DNA from: Solibacillus sp. FSL K6-1523
GTDB taxonomy: Bacteria; Bacillota; Bacilli; Bacillales_A; Planococcaceae
Direction: 5' to 3'
NCBI RefSeq assembly: GCF_038005225.1
Contig: NZ_JBBOSU010000001.1
Coordinates: 546,001-610,000 of the forward strand
Length of the DNA stretch: 64,000 bases
In this document: positions 9,070-19,094 of the stretch, in pieces
Layout: the number at the start of each line of letters is the position of its first letter
Numbering within the stretch: the stretch's first letter is position 1
Notes under the pieces: model-generated
The model's database searches: none
The model's input: the letters and a program-made list of their open reading frames with translations, nothing else
What the model was told of the DNA's origin: nothing
Translations under genes and position numbers: made by a program

Positions 9070-9705
9070 ATGACAAATGTAGATAAATTGCGTGTTGGCA
9101 CATCAATCAAGGATGAAAATAAAGTGATTGAACGCAGACAACAAATCATCCATGCGGGAGTAAAGTTGTTTAAAGAGAAAGGGTTTCATCGCGCGACAAC
9201 TCGTGAACTGGCAAAAGCAGCAGGATTTAGCATCGGTACTTTATATGAATACATTCGTACAAAAGAAGATGTGCTGTTTTTAGTGTGTGACAATATATTT
9301 GACGAAGTGATGAATCGTTTATCACAGTTTTCGGGCACTGCAGGAACGATGGACGATTTGAAAGAGGCAATTCGACAGTATTACTTGTTAATTGATAGCA
9401 TGCTAGATGAATTTACAATCATGTATCAAGAAACGAAATCATTGCCAAAACAGGCCATGCATTATGTACTCGATAAGGAAGTCGAAATGGTGGCAATTTT
9501 TGAAGGGATTTTACGGAATTGCAAAAAGTCTAATGCCATATCCCTTCCCGATGAGGCGATTTATTTAGCAGCTAATCATGTCGTAGTTCAAGGACAAAGC
9601 TGGGCATTCCGAAGATGGGCTTTAAAAAAACACTATACAATCGACCGTTATATTGAATTGCAAACAGCGCTGTTTTTACAAGGGATTATGCAAGGGGAAA
9701 AGTAA
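9070..9705 (+). CDS. TetR/AcrR-family regulator, probable repressor of the beta-oxidation genes
   Basis: A 211-residue protein. Residues 20-65 form the TetR helix-turn-helix ([37 protein letters not shown]). The rest is a helical ligand-binding domain expected to sense an acyl-CoA. The first ATG is used. No strong ribosome site is visible, so translation is probably coupled to acdA, whose stop is 3 nt away. Position inside the operon and two palindromic sites at 1951-1970 and 4422-4441 suggest it controls fadF and its own operon, as FadR (YsiA) does in B. subtilis. The ligand and identity with FadR are inference. Confidence 0.85.
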   Translation: MTNVDKLRVGTSIKDENKVIERRQQIIHAGVKLFKEKGFHRATTRELAKAAGFSIGTLYEYIRTKEDVLFLVCDNIFDEVMNRLSQFSGTAGTMDDLKEAIRQYYLLIDSMLDEFTIMYQETKSLPKQAMHYVLDKEVEMVAIFEGILRNCKKSNAISLPDEAIYLAANHVVVQGQSWAFRRWALKKHYTIDRYIELQTALFLQGIMQGEK

Positions 9706-9794
9706 GGGGGATGCCATGTAGAGCGATTTTAGGATTGATTGCTTTACGTGGCGTTTTTTATTCATTATTTCACAAAAACAAAGGGGTTTTTATA

Positions 9795-12700
9795 ATGACA
9801 AAAGCAGTTGTATATCGTCCAAAAAATCATGTGAGATTCGTTACGGCATCTAGTTTATTTGACGGTCATGATGCCTCGATTAATATTATGCGACGAATTC
9901 TACAATCGAGCGGTGCAGAAGTGATTCATTTAGGGCATAACCGTTCCGTGGAAGAAGTTGTTAATGCAGCAATTCATGAAGATGCGCAGGGGATCGCCAT
10001 TTCATCTTATCAAGGCGGTCATATGGAATACTTTAAATATATGTATGATTTATTGCGTGAAAAAGGCGCGCCTCATATTAAAATTTTCGGTGGTGGTGGG
10101 GGTGTTATTTTACCTAAAGAAATTAAAGAACTGCATGAATACGGAATTGCAGGTATTTTTTCACCAGAGGATGGGCGACAATTAGGACTTCAAGGCATGA
10201 TTAATAAAAAGATGGAAGGCTCTGATTTTTCGACGTTACACGGGAATTATGCTGAGCAACTTGAACAAGTATCGACGGACCGTCCAGAAGTGTTAGCTAA
10301 TTTAATAACTGCTGCTGAAAATGGGGGCAGTTCAGAGATTGAAACGATGCTTGAACTTGCACGAACTAAAAGTTGTAATACACCGATACTTGGGATTACA
10401 GGAACGGGCGGCGCGGGGAAATCATCATTAACGGATGAACTAATTCGACGCTTTTTACAGGAGTTCCCGGACAAAAAGTTAGCCATTTTATCGGTAGACC
10501 CGACGAAGCAAAAAACGGGTGGCGCGCTACTTGGAGACCGTATCCGCATGAATGCAATATTTAATAAACGCGTTTATATGCGCAGTTTGGCAACACGTGG
10601 CTCTCGCACGGAATTATCGGCATCGATTGGCGATGTACTGGATGTTGTGAAGACAGCAGGCTTTGATTTAATTCTCGTTGAAACGAGTGGTATTGGGCAA
10701 GGGGATGCCGAAATCACCAATTATACGGACCTTTCCATGTATGTTATGACGAGTGAATTCGGAGCGCCAACACAGCTTGAAAAAATCGACATGATTGACT
10801 ATGCAGATCTAATTGCGATTAATAAATTCGAACGAAAAGGCTCAGAGGATGCGATGCGCCAAGTGCAAAAGCAGTTCCAGCGCTCACATGAATTATGGGA
10901 TGCATCATTAGATGAAATGCCGGTATATGGAACGATTGCATCACAGTTTAATGATAAAGGGACGAACTCATTATTTGCTGCATTAATTCAAAAAATTAAT
11001 GAGAAATTTGGGTTGAATTGGGAAACTTCCTATGAACAATTCATTAAAACACAAAAGCAAAATGTTATTATTCCAAATGATCGTCGTCATTATTTGCGTG
11101 AAATTACAGAAGCAGTTCGGACATATCATAAAACATCTGAACAGCAAGCGGCATTTGCGACGAAATTGTATCAGCTGGAAGGGACAAAAGCGCAATTACC
11201 TGAAAGCGAAACGGCATTAATCGCTTCCCTCCAAACATTAATCGAATCAGTAAATAATGAATTGTCGGCAGAATCGAAGCGCATTTTAAATAATTGGGCA
11301 AAGCTAAAAGAAGATTATGCAGGTGACGAGCTTATTACGAAAATTCGTGATAAAGAAATTCGAACGATTTTAAAAACACAATCGTTATCCGGGTTGAAAA
11401 TTCCACGAGTCGCTTTACCGAAATTTAAAGATTACGGCGAAATTTTACGCTGGGTATATGCAGAAAATGTACCAGGTGAATTCCCTTACACAGCAGGCGT
11501 ATTCCCGTTCAAACGTGAAGGCGAAGATCCGAAGCGTCAGTTTGCTGGGGAAGGTACACCAGAACGCACGAATAAACGTTTCCATTATTTATCGAAGGAT
11601 GATGATGCAAAGCGCCTTTCAACAGCATTTGACTCAGTAACTTTATACGGAGAGGACCCACATGTGCGCCCGGATATTTATGGGAAAGTTGGAGAGTCGG
11701 GGGTCAGTATTTGTACGTTAGAAGACATGAAAAAATTGTATGCAGGCTTTGATTTATGCGCACCATCTACCTCTGTTTCGATGACAATTAATGGTCCAGC
11801 ACCGATTATTTTAGCGATGTTTATGAACACAGCAATTGACCAGCAAGTGAAATTCCGCGAGCAAGTGCTTGGGCGTACATTGACTGTGGAGGAATTTACA
11901 GCGACACGAGAAACAACATTGCAAGTCGTTCGAGGGACGGTGCAAGCAGATATTTTGAAGGAAGATCAAGGTCAAAATACGTGTATCTTTAGTACGGAAT
12001 TTGCCCTGCGTATGATGGGGGACATTCAGCAATATTTCATTGACCAAAAAGTGCGTAATTATTATTCAGTATCAATTTCGGGCTACCATATTGCAGAAGC
12101 GGGTGCTAATCCGATTTCACAGCTTGCCTTTACACTGGCTAACGGCTTTACGTATGTGGAGTACTATTTAAGTCGCGGCATGCATATAGATGATTTTGCG
12201 CCAAATTTAAGTTTCTTCTTCTCAAATGGATTGGACCCAGAATATACAGTTATCGGTCGTGTGGCACGTCGTATTTGGGCAGTTGTTATGCGCGAAAAGT
12301 ATGCGGCGAATGAGCGTTCACAAAAGCTGAAATATCATGTTCAAACATCAGGCCGTAGCTTGCATGCGCAGGAAATTGATTTCAATGATATTCGTACGAC
12401 ACTTCAGGCGTTAATGGCATTGCAAGATAACTGTAACTCGCTTCATACAAATGCTTATGATGAAGCAATTACGACACCAACAGAAGAATCGGTTCGTCGT
12501 GCGATGGCGATTCAAATGATTATTACGAAAGAGCATGGCTTATCGAAAAATGAAAATCCATTACAAGGTGCATTCATTATTGAGGAATTAACGGAGCTTG
12601 TTGAAAGTGCGGTGCTAGAAGAATTTGATCGTATGAATGATCGCGGTGGTGTACTCGGTGCGATGGAAACGCAATATCAACGCGGAAAAATCCAAGAAGA

Positions 12701-13037
12701 ATCGATGTACTATGAACATTTAAAACATTCAGGTGAACTGCCGATTATCGGAGTCAACACGTACTTGAATCCAAACCCACCATCAGATACTGATATCGAC
12801 AATATGGAAATTGCACGTGCATCCAAAGAAGAGAAAGAACTGCAAATTGCCAATTTAGAGAGCTTTAAACAAATGCATGTAGGTGAAAGTAAAGCTGCGA
12901 TAGAGCAATTAAAGGAAGTTGCCAAAGCAGGCGGCAATATTTTTGAAGAGCTAATGGAAACGGTGAAAGTAGCAAGTCTTGGCCAAATTACAAACGCGCT
13001 TTACGAAGTGGGTGGTCAATATCGTAGAAATATGTAA
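9795..13037 (+). CDS. icmF: Fused isobutyryl-CoA mutase IcmF
   Basis: A 1080-residue adenosylcobalamin enzyme interconverting isobutyryl-CoA and n-butyryl-CoA. Three parts are visible: a B12-binding domain (DGHDASINI at about residue 23, the DxHxxG-type motif); a MeaB-like G-protein chaperone domain with P-loop GTGGAGKS at 203-210; and, from about 560, the mutase barrel ([32 protein letters not shown]). Start chosen at ATG 9795 with AAGGGG 8 nt upstream; the longer in-frame start at 9711 has no counterpart in the family. It lies 89 bp after the TetR gene, probably in the same operon, and would feed branched acyl-CoA into beta-oxidation. Isovaleryl-CoA/pivalyl-CoA activity is also known for the family. 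Confidence 0.95.
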   Translation: MTKAVVYRPKNHVRFVTASSLFDGHDASINIMRRILQSSGAEVIHLGHNRSVEEVVNAAIHEDAQGIAISSYQGGHMEYFKYMYDLLREKGAPHIKIFGGGGGVILPKEIKELHEYGIAGIFSPEDGRQLGLQGMINKKMEGSDFSTLHGNYAEQLEQVSTDRPEVLANLITAAENGGSSEIETMLELARTKSCNTPILGITGTGGAGKSSLTDELIRRFLQEFPDKKLAILSVDPTKQKTGGALLGDRIRMNAIFNKRVYMRSLATRGSRTELSASIGDVLDVVKTAGFDLILVETSGIGQGDAEITNYTDLSMYVMTSEFGAPTQLEKIDMIDYADLIAINKFERKGSEDAMRQVQKQFQRSHELWDASLDEMPVYGTIASQFNDKGTNSLFAALIQKINEKFGLNWETSYEQFIKTQKQNVIIPNDRRHYLREITEAVRTYHKTSEQQAAFATKLYQLEGTKAQLPESETALIASLQTLIESVNNELSAESKRILNNWAKLKEDYAGDELITKIRDKEIRTILKTQSLSGLKIPRVALPKFKDYGEILRWVYAENVPGEFPYTAGVFPFKREGEDPKRQFAGEGTPERTNKRFHYLSKDDDAKRLSTAFDSVTLYGEDPHVRPDIYGKVGESGVSICTLEDMKKLYAGFDLCAPSTSVSMTINGPAPIILAMFMNTAIDQQVKFREQVLGRTLTVEEFTATRETTLQVVRGTVQADILKEDQGQNTCIFSTEFALRMMGDIQQYFIDQKVRNYYSVSISGYHIAEAGANPISQLAFTLANGFTYVEYYLSRGMHIDDFAPNLSFFFSNGLDPEYTVIGRVARRIWAVVMREKYAANERSQKLKYHVQTSGRSLHAQEIDFNDIRTTLQALMALQDNCNSLHTNAYDEAITTPTEESVRRAMAIQMIITKEHGLSKNENPLQGAFIIEELTELVESAVLEEFDRMNDRGGVLGAMETQYQRGKIQEESMYYEHLKHSGELPIIGVNTYLNPNPPSDTDIDNMEIARASKEEKELQIANLESFKQMHVGESKAAIEQLKEVAKAGGNIFEELMETVKVASLGQITNALYEVGGQYRRNM

Positions 13038-13223
13038 TAGGCAAAGTGTCTAATAATCCTGAAATAATTTCAAATGTAAGTGCAACTTTCAAAAAAAATA
13101 AAAAATCACGAACGAAATCGCGACGAATGACTCCAAATTTCGTTATACTATCCTTAGACAAAAAAATATTATAATTAATCAGTTGAAAATTCTAAAATTG
13201 TCTAGTAAAGGAGGCGCGATGTA

Positions 13224-13382
13224 GTGGGGCAATATATTTATTATATTTTAGTTTTAGCTTGTTTAATCGGTACTTTCTTTTTATACAATAAGCAATTAGC
13301 TGCTATACCGCTCCTTCTTTTGTCATTAGTTTTGTTTTATGTAGCCTATAAAAAAGCAATGAAATTAAAAAACAAGAAATGA
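13224..13382 (+). CDS. Small membrane protein (52 aa), unrecognised
   Basis: GTG 13224 is preceded by a very strong ribosome site, AAAGGAGG (13207-13214), and opens 52 codons. Residues 4-20 and 28-41 are hydrophobic (YIYYILVLACLIGTFFL; PLLLLSLVLFYV), and the C-terminus is Lys-rich (KKAMKLKNKK). An ATG at 13219 is followed at once by a stop, so GTG is the only usable start. Two short transmembrane helices with a cytoplasmic basic tail are predicted by the positive-inside rule. I do not recognise a family. It lies between icmF and rpoE. Confidence 0.6.
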   Translation: MGQYIYYILVLACLIGTFFLYNKQLAAIPLLLLSLVLFYVAYKKAMKLKNKK

Positions 13383-13473
13383 AACTAGCATAGTGATAGG
13401 ATGTTTGTATATAATGGGTATTATGCTTATGATATGAGTTATGACATGTGTAAAAAGAAAGGACGTGCACGAT

Positions 13474-14025
13474 TTGAACTTTCGTGATATGACAAAAGAA
13501 CAAATTGCAGAAGAGTCGTTAATCGACTTAGCATACGCAATTTTAGAAGATAAAAAACAGGCGATGCCATTAAATGATTTATTAAAGGAAATCCAAGCTT
13601 TAAATGGCATTTCAAATGCTGATTTAAAAGCGCGCTTAGTACAATTTTATACAGACCTAAACGTAGAAGGTCGCTTCCTTTTGAACAATGAAAATGGTTG
13701 GGGCTTACGTGAGTGGTATAAAGTTGAAACGGTTGAAGAAGAAACAGCGCCTACAATTAAAGCACGTAAGAAAAAATCAAAAGCTACTGACGAAGATGAG
13801 GAAGATTTAGTGGACCTTGACGAAGAAGATGTAGTATTCGATGAAGATTTTGACGAATTCATTGAAGAGGAAGAAGAGGAAGAAGAGGAAGAAGAAATCG
13901 AATTCGTGGAAGAAGATATTGACACGGATCTCGATGAAGAGTTAATCGAAGAAGACGAAAGCTTCATTATCGAAGGTGAAGAAGAGGAAGAAGAGGAAGA
14001 AGAAGAGGAAGAGGATTTAAAATAA
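13474..14025 (+). CDS. rpoE: RNA polymerase delta subunit
   Basis: A 183-residue accessory RNA polymerase subunit of Firmicutes that accelerates core recycling and nucleic-acid release. The HARE-type globular domain is residues 1-90 (SLIDLAYAILEDKKQ, FYTDLNVEGRFL, WGLREWYKVE). The remainder is an unstructured, almost purely Glu/Asp tail, as in B. subtilis delta. Start chosen at TTG 13474, which aligns with the family N-terminus and has AAAGGA upstream; the in-frame ATG 13441 would add 11 unrelated residues. A possible extended -10, TATAAT at 13410-13415, lies upstream. Repeat copy B begins two bases before the stop-codon boundary region and pyrG follows. Confidence 0.94.
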   Translation: MNFRDMTKEQIAEESLIDLAYAILEDKKQAMPLNDLLKEIQALNGISNADLKARLVQFYTDLNVEGRFLLNNENGWGLREWYKVETVEEETAPTIKARKKKSKATDEDEEDLVDLDEEDVVFDEDFDEFIEEEEEEEEEEEIEFVEEDIDTDLDEELIEEDESFIIEGEEEEEEEEEEEEDLK

Positions 14026-14192
14026 TTCAGCAAAAGGCTGAATTATTTTAAGCCCCAGGCGGATGTCACAGATTTTTTTAGGGAAGAAGGAAGTCAGCCT
14101 AAACCCGTCACATCGTGTGACAACGGCTAACTGACCCACGTCCTGTGGGCCCTCGAAAAAAATCTGGACGCAATTACGCCGAGGCGTAATTG
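14024..14192 (+). repeat. Mosaic repeat copy B (mini gamma + alpha with beta in its loop)
   Basis: It opens with the small hairpin AATTCAGC-AAAA-GGCTGAATT. AAGCCCCAGGCGGATGTCA and the alpha arm CAGATTTTTT follow. A beta module occupies the alpha loop (outer stem GTCAGCC/GGCTaac, hairpins GTCAC-ATCGT-GTGAC and CCCAC-GTCCT-GTGGG). It ends with AAAAAATCTGG and the palindrome AATTACGCC-GA-GGCGTAATT. It overlaps the rpoE stop codon at its first bases. Confidence 0.85.
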
Positions 14193-14221
14193 ATAAAAAC
14201 TCTGATTTGAGTTGAAAGTTC

Positions 14222-14248
14222 TTGACTTCTTTTTCAGTTCCGTATAAT
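14222..14248 (+). promoter_or_regulatory. pyrG promoter
   Basis: TTGACT (14222-14227) and TATAAT (14243-14248) with a 15-bp gap (or TCTTGA with 17 bp). Nine bases after the -10 comes GGGCTCC, the initiating sequence expected for CTP-sensitive reiterative transcription at Bacillus pyrG. Confidence 0.75.
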
Positions 14249-14257
14249 CTTTTACTT

Positions 14258-14340
14258 GGGCTCCTTTTAAAAGGAGATTGACCGTATAAACTATACGCTC
14301 CCCCTGCACAATAATTGCAGGAGGAGCGTTTTTTATTTTT
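14258..14340 (+). promoter_or_regulatory. pyrG leader: CTP-responsive attenuator with terminator
   Basis: The predicted transcript starts GGGCUCC at 14258. A terminator lies at 14295-14336: ACGCTCC...CTGCA, loop CAATAAT, TGCAGGAGGAGCGT, then TTTTTT. Its 5' arm includes CGCTCCCCC, complementary to a G-rich 5' end. In B. subtilis, low CTP causes extra G residues to be added at the transcript start, and these pair with the C-rich terminator arm to prevent termination (established mechanism for pyrG). The same parts are present here in the same order; operation is inferred. Confidence 0.78.
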
Positions 14341-14355
14341 TTACTTGTTTCAACA

Positions 14356-14374
14356 GAAATTACGCCAAGGTGTA
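14356..14374. repeat. Degenerate alpha palindrome relic
   Basis: AATTACGCCAAGGTGTAAT matches the alpha palindrome of the mosaic repeat with one substitution in the right arm. It stands alone in the pyrG leader region. Confidence 0.55.
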
Positions 14375-14506
14375 ATCGATAGTATCATCTATAGAAAAGA
14401 ATAGTTGCACGCAAGTAAGCTTTGGTTCCTTTTACACACCGAGCTTTTTCGATAAGTCAAAAGAAAATGTATCTTTTCTAAATGTAGCAATGAGGAGGAA
14501 ATTATA

Positions 14507-16111
14507 ATGACAAAATATATTTTCGTAACTGGTGGGGTAGTTTCTTCACTAGGTAAAGGAATTGTAGCAGCATCTCTAGGTCGTATTTTAAAAAATCGTG
14601 GGTTAGAAGTAACGATTCAAAAATTCGATCCGTATTTAAATATTGATCCAGGTACGATGAGCCCGTATCAACACGGTGAAGTTTTCGTAACAGATGATGG
14701 TGCAGAGGCTGACTTAGACTTAGGTCACTATGAGCGTTTCATCGACATCAACTTAGGAAAACATTCAACAGTAACTTCAGGTAAGGTATACCAAGCTGTA
14801 TTAAATAAAGAGCGTCGTGGTGACTACAACGGCGGTACAGTACAAGTTATTCCCCATGTAACAAATGAAATTAAAGACCGTGTACAACGTGCAGGTCGTG
14901 AAACTTCTGCAGATGTCGTAATTACAGAAATCGGTGGTACAGTTGGTGACTTCGAATCACTTGCTTTCTTAGAAGCAATCCGTCAAATGCGTCGTGATTT
15001 AGGGCATAATAACGTCATGTATATTCACTGTACGTTAATGCCATACATCGCAGCTGCTGGTGAAATGAAAACAAAGCCAACACAGCATTCTGTAAAAGAG
15101 CTACGTTCATTAGGTATCCAGCCAAATATTATCGTTTTACGTACAGAACAGCCTGTACCACAAGATATGAAGGATAAAATTGCGTTATTCTGTGACGTTC
15201 GTGCATCGGATATTATCGAATCTCGTGATGTAGAACACCTATATGAAGTACCATTAAACTTACTTGCACAAGGCTTTGACCAAATTGTATTAGACCACTT
15301 TGGCATCAATGCACCAAAAGCAGATATGGAAGATTGGAAAGCGCTTGTACACCAAGTGAAAAACTTAGAAAGCAAAACACGTATTGCGTTAGTTGGTAAA
15401 TATGTTGAGCTACAAGATGCTTATATTTCAGTCGTAGAAGCATTAAAACATGCAGGCTATGTATACAATTCAGATATCGAAATTGACTGGGTAAATGCAG
15501 AAGATATTACTTCTGAAAACGCTGCGGAATTACTAAGTCAAGCAGATGGGATTATCGTACCTGGTGGTTTCGGTGATCGCGGTGTTGAAGGGAAAATCGA
15601 AGCAATTCGTTATGCACGTGAGCAAGATGTGCCATTCTTCGGGATTTGCTTAGGTATGCAACTTGCAACAGTTGAGTTTGCACGTAATGTGATGGGCTTA
15701 GCAGGTGCACATTCAACAGAATTAGATAAAGATACAAAATACCCAATTATCGACTTCTTACCAGATCAATCTGAAGATACAGATTTAGGTGGCACATTAC
15801 GTTTAGGTTTATATCCATGTAAATTAAAAGACGGTACAGTAGCACGTAAAGCATACAATGGTGAAGAGTTAGTGTACGAGCGTCACCGTCACCGTTATGA
15901 GTTCAATAATGAGTTCCGTGAAGCGATGGAAGCGGCAGGTATGGTATTCTCAGGTGTATCTCCTGACAATAAATTAGCGGAAATCGTTGAATTACCAGAG
16001 AAGAAATTCTTCGTAGCTGGTCAATTCCATCCAGAGCTAATTTCTCGTCCACAACGTCCACAGCCATTAATTCGTGAATTTGTTGGTGCTGCGTTTAATA
16101 ACCGTAAGTAA
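14507..16111 (+). CDS. pyrG: CTP synthase
   Basis: A 534-residue cytosolic enzyme converting UTP, ATP and glutamine to CTP. The amidoligase P-loop [17 protein letters not shown] is at residues 9-25. The linker is followed by a class I glutamine amidotransferase domain with nucleophile Cys381 in GICLGMQ and the His/Glu pair in FHPE near 511. Length and start (ATG with GAGGAGGAA) match the family. It is transcribed from its own promoter through the attenuator described upstream and ends in a bidirectional terminator shared with the convergent DUF2529 gene. Confidence 0.97.
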   Translation: MTKYIFVTGGVVSSLGKGIVAASLGRILKNRGLEVTIQKFDPYLNIDPGTMSPYQHGEVFVTDDGAEADLDLGHYERFIDINLGKHSTVTSGKVYQAVLNKERRGDYNGGTVQVIPHVTNEIKDRVQRAGRETSADVVITEIGGTVGDFESLAFLEAIRQMRRDLGHNNVMYIHCTLMPYIAAAGEMKTKPTQHSVKELRSLGIQPNIIVLRTEQPVPQDMKDKIALFCDVRASDIIESRDVEHLYEVPLNLLAQGFDQIVLDHFGINAPKADMEDWKALVHQVKNLESKTRIALVGKYVELQDAYISVVEALKHAGYVYNSDIEIDWVNAEDITSENAAELLSQADGIIVPGGFGDRGVEGKIEAIRYAREQDVPFFGICLGMQLATVEFARNVMGLAGAHSTELDKDTKYPIIDFLPDQSEDTDLGGTLRLGLYPCKLKDGTVARKAYNGEELVYERHRHRYEFNNEFREAMEAAGMVFSGVSPDNKLAEIVELPEKKFFVAGQFHPELISRPQRPQPLIREFVGAAFNNRK

Positions 16112-16122
16112 TCTTTATTAAG

Positions 16123-16165
16123 ACAAAAGCTGGCAAGTTGACTCCTCGTCAATTTGCCAGCTTTC
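16123..16165. terminator. Bidirectional terminator between pyrG and the DUF2529 gene
   Basis: AAAGCTGGCAAGTTGAC-TCCT-CGTCAATTTGCCAGCTTT forms a long stem with A-rich and T-rich flanks, positioned between convergent genes. Confidence 0.85.
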
Positions 16166-16194
16166 ATTTTTTACATAAAAATTTAGATTAACGA

Positions 16195-16734
16195 TTATTC
16201 ATCAAAATCATCGTCATCCGAAATCATTTCGTCAAATTCCATTTTGATTGCTTCATAAACGAAAAGGGCAGCGATTAAATGGGGCATAACGATGCGTTCG
16301 CCAAGATTTGTTGGATGTGGCAAAATTCCACCGCGCATTTTCAAGCAAATATATGTGTAGGCTAACTCGCTTAATTCGTTTGTTACGCTAGCTACCTCAC
16401 TTGCAACCGCTGCAAAAGGAATAAAGGCCTCATTTAATTGACGGGCAAGTAAAACTGCATCTTCATCATTGCCACTACGGGTAAAAATAATGACACGGTC
16501 AGCAGATAAAAGCGTTACCTCATTTGAATATGTTGCAAAATTGACAAATGGTGCAGCGCCATGAAGTGCATTCAAGGCCACACCTTCCATTTCGCCAAAG
16601 CATGCAAAATAGACTGTACCTTGTCCAATCGCGGCCTGTGCAAGCAGTCTAGCAGTTTCTTCAATCGCGCCCTCTTCAGATTGTTGAATACGCTGAAGAA
16701 GTCCTGACAATTGGGTTGTTAAAATTTTCGACAT
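16195..16734 (-). CDS. ywjG: DUF2529 family protein (YwjG-like)
   Basis: A 179-residue protein of unknown function, convergent with pyrG as in B. subtilis, where ywjG occupies this spot. VIIFTRSGNDEDAVLLARQL resembles the phosphosugar-binding loop of SIS domains. The C-terminus is very acidic (DEMISDDDDFDE). A ribosome site (GGTGGAATT on the minus strand) precedes its ATG. Family membership rests on synteny and recalled similarity; no enzymatic role should be assumed. Confidence 0.8.
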   Translation of the reverse strand: MSKILTTQLSGLLQRIQQSEEGAIEETARLLAQAAIGQGTVYFACFGEMEGVALNALHGAAPFVNFATYSNEVTLLSADRVIIFTRSGNDEDAVLLARQLNEAFIPFAAVASEVASVTNELSELAYTYICLKMRGGILPHPTNLGERIVMPHLIAALFVYEAIKMEFDEMISDDDDFDE

Positions 16735-16801
16735 AATTCCACCTCATGCTTATTATAAAAGCGAGAATACTAAAAAGCAAAATAGGAATTTTCTAGAATG
16801 A

Positions 16802-16828
16802 GCAGGAAATATACAAAATGACTCGAAT
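16802..16828 (+). promoter_or_regulatory. Candidate sigma-H promoter of spo0F
   Basis: GCAGGAAAT (16802-16810) matches the sigma-H -35 consensus RNAGGAWWW. GAAT (16825-16828) fits the -10 core at normal spacing. B. subtilis spo0F is known to have a sigma-H promoter. A clear Spo0A box (TGTCGAA) was not found here. Confidence 0.5.
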
Positions 16829-16891
16829 TAATAAGTTATACATATGTAGTCAAATTAAGTGAGTTCACAATAATTTCTTAAGGAGAATGAA

Positions 16892-17257
16892 ATGAAACTA
16901 AAAGAAATTTTAATTGTTGATGATCAACAAGGAATCCGCCTATTGTTAAATGAAGTATTTAAAAAAGAAGGTTTTATCACACATCTTGCAGCCAATGGAA
17001 TTGATGCATTAAATATTGTTCAAACTAAGGCAATCGATTGTGTGCTGTTAGATATGAAAATCCCAGGAATGGATGGAATCGAAATTTTAACTCGATTAAA
17101 AACATTAAAAATAAATTTGCCCGTAGTTATGATGACAGCTTATGGGGAACAGGAGATTATCGACAAGGCGATGGATTTAGGCGCAATTCGATATTTTACA
17201 AAGCCGTTCAATATATTTGAAGTCCGTGATGAAATAAAAAAAATTTTAGCCGATTAA
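16892..17257 (+). CDS. spo0F: Sporulation phosphorelay response regulator Spo0F
   Basis: A 121-residue single receiver domain that carries phosphate from sensor kinases to Spo0B. All receiver positions are present: acidic pair Asp10/Asp11, phosphorylated Asp54 in LLDMKIPG, Thr82 and Lys104 in FTKPF. There is no output domain, which is characteristic of Spo0F. It has an AGGAG ribosome site, a sigma-H-like promoter upstream and a terminator directly after. The location between pyrG and fbaA is the conserved one, supporting identity over a chemotaxis CheY. Confidence 0.95.
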   Translation: MKLKEILIVDDQQGIRLLLNEVFKKEGFITHLAANGIDALNIVQTKAIDCVLLDMKIPGMDGIEILTRLKTLKINLPVVMMTAYGEQEIIDKAMDLGAIRYFTKPFNIFEVRDEIKKILAD

Positions 17258-17285
17258 CAAGAAAAAATATAGGTGGATCCGTTTG

Positions 17286-17315
17286 CAGGCAGTAGCGAAC
17301 ACTGTCTGTTTTTGT
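17286..17315 (+). terminator. Terminator after spo0F
   Basis: CAGGCAGT-agcgaac-ACTGTCTG followed by a T run. Confidence 0.8.
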
Positions 17316-17442
17316 TATGATAAATTTGAATGTTTATAAACCAATAAGAAAGCGATTGGTATTAGAAAAAAGACCATCTTATTTAAGGAATGTTTTTTTT
17401 TTAGGACACCCTATTAATGTATCTTCGAGGAGGATTTTTATA

Positions 17443-18297
17443 ATGGCATTAGTTTCAATGAAAGAAATGTTAATTACAGCAAAAGCAGAAGGTTATGCTG
17501 TTGGTCAATTCAACATTAATAACTTAGAGTGGACACAAGCAATTTTACAAGCAGCAGAAGAAGAAAAGTCGCCTGTAATTTTAGGTGTATCTGAAGGTGC
17601 CGCAAAATATATGGGTGGCTTTATTACTGTTGTAAAAATTGTAGAAGGCCTAATGGAAAGCTATAAAACTACAGTTCCAGTAGCCATTCATTTAGATCAT
17701 GGTTCAAGCTTTGATAAATGTAAGGAAGCGATTGATGCTGGTTTTACATCAGTGATGATTGACGCTTCTCACCATTCATTTGAAGAAAACGTAGCCATTA
17801 CAAAAGAAGTTGTAGCTTACGCACATGCAAAAGGTATTTCAGTAGAAGCTGAACTTGGTACAGTTGGTGGCGAAGAAGATGGTGTTATCGGCGGTATTAT
17901 GTACGCAAACCCACAAGAGTGTAAAGCATTAGTAGAAGCAACAGCGATCGATTGCTTAGCACCAGCATTAGGTTCTGTACACGGACCATACAAAGGTGAG
18001 CCAAACTTAGGCTTTGCTGAAATGGAAGAAATCTCGAAAATGACTGATTTACCATTAGTATTACACGGTGGTACAGGGATTCCGTTAAAAGATATTCAAC
18101 GTTCAATTTCTTTAGGAACGGCTAAAATCAACGTAAACACAGAAAATCAAATTTCCGCGACAAAAGCAATTCGTGAGTTTTTAGATAACGACAAAACTAC
18201 TTACGACCCACGTAAATTCTTAGGTCCAGCTCGTGAAGCAATTAAAGCAACGGTTATCGGAAAAATGCGCGAGTTTGGCAGTTCACAAAAAGCATAA
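17443..18297 (+). CDS. fbaA: Fructose-bisphosphate aldolase, class II
   Basis: A 284-residue Zn-dependent aldolase of glycolysis and gluconeogenesis, splitting fructose-1,6-bisphosphate. Metal-binding HLDHGSS lies near residues 84-90. [23 protein letters not shown] with a second Zn-ligand His, and LHGGTGIP with the third are visible. Start chosen at ATG 17443, which has GAGGAGG 9 nt upstream; the in-frame extension to 17317 includes a run of ten T residues and has no family counterpart. A terminator follows, and transaldolase lies next. Confidence 0.96.
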   Translation: MALVSMKEMLITAKAEGYAVGQFNINNLEWTQAILQAAEEEKSPVILGVSEGAAKYMGGFITVVKIVEGLMESYKTTVPVAIHLDHGSSFDKCKEAIDAGFTSVMIDASHHSFEENVAITKEVVAYAHAKGISVEAELGTVGGEEDGVIGGIMYANPQECKALVEATAIDCLAPALGSVHGPYKGEPNLGFAEMEEISKMTDLPLVLHGGTGIPLKDIQRSISLGTAKINVNTENQISATKAIREFLDNDKTTYDPRKFLGPAREAIKATVIGKMREFGSSQKA

Positions 18298-18309
18298 TAC
18301 AAATTAAGT

Positions 18310-18345
18310 AACATCTCGTTCAAATATGGGCGAGATGTGTTTTTC
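18310..18345 (+). terminator. Terminator after fbaA
   Basis: ACATCTCG...CGAGATGT stem followed by GTTTTT. Confidence 0.75.
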
Positions 18346-18409
18346 TAAAGACTTTTGACAATGATTATTATGACGAATAAATACAACATGTGTTTGGAGG
18401 ATATTTATA

Positions 18410-19060
18410 ATGAAATTTTTTATCGATACAGCGAATTTTGAAGATATTAAAGAAGCATACTCATGGGGGATCCTTTCGGGTGTAACAACAAACCCATCTT
18501 TAGTAGCAAAAGAATCAGGTGTTAATTTCCATGACCGTTTACGTGAAATCGCAGAATTAGTAAATGGTTCTGTTTCAGGAGAAGTGATTTCGTTAGATGC
18601 AGAAGGAATGATTCGTGAAGGTGAAGAACTAGCAGCGATTCACCCAAATATTACAGTGAAGCTTCCAATGACTCCCGAAGGCTTAAAAGCTTGTAAGCAC
18701 TTCTCAGATAAAGGCATTAAAACAAATGTCACATTAATTTTCTCTACAAATCAAGCATTATTAGCAGCTCGTGCTGGTGCAACTTATGTTTCGCCATTTT
18801 TAGGTCGTTTAGATGACATCGGTCAAGACGGCGTTGAATTAATTCGTGAAATTGCTGAAATGTTTGCCATCCATGAAATCTCTACTGAAATCATTGCGGC
18901 ATCTATTCGCCATCCACAACATATTACGCAAGCTGCATTAGCAGGAGCGCATATCGCAACAACGCCATTTAAAGTGTTACAACAATTGTTTAACCATCCA
19001 TTAACAGACAAAGGAATTGAAGGATTTTTAGCGGATTGGGCAGCGCGTGAAGGGAAATAA
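18410..19060 (+). CDS. tal: Transaldolase (small TalC/fructose-6-phosphate-aldolase type)
   Basis: A 216-residue TIM-barrel enzyme of the non-oxidative pentose phosphate pathway. The Schiff-base lysine is Lys84 in TVKLPMT. The N-terminus MKFFIDTAN and GVTTNPSL are typical of the short transaldolase family (YwjH in B. subtilis). AGGAGG precedes ATG 18410. It sits between fbaA and murAB as in B. subtilis. The downstream space is filled by repeat copy C, with no independent terminator visible. Confidence 0.94.
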   Translation: MKFFIDTANFEDIKEAYSWGILSGVTTNPSLVAKESGVNFHDRLREIAELVNGSVSGEVISLDAEGMIREGEELAAIHPNITVKLPMTPEGLKACKHFSDKGIKTNVTLIFSTNQALLAARAGATYVSPFLGRLDDIGQDGVELIREIAEMFAIHEISTEIIAASIRHPQHITQAALAGAHIATTPFKVLQQLFNHPLTDKGIEGFLADWAAREGK

Positions 19061-19094
19061 TAAGATTAACTTCATGTGAAAGTAACCCAGTGAT

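Noticed and set aside
9711-9794. N-terminal extension of IcmF from the upstream in-frame ATG
   Set aside because: Ribosome site and family length both point to ATG 9795.
13647-14033. Minus-strand 128-codon serine-rich open frame
   Set aside because: It is the antisense of the Glu/Asp codons (GAA/GAG) of the rpoE tail; no ribosome site.
17393-17402. Ten-T run as a phase-variation tract
   Set aside because: It lies before the real fbaA start and after the spo0F terminator, outside coding sequence, so slippage would not change a protein.
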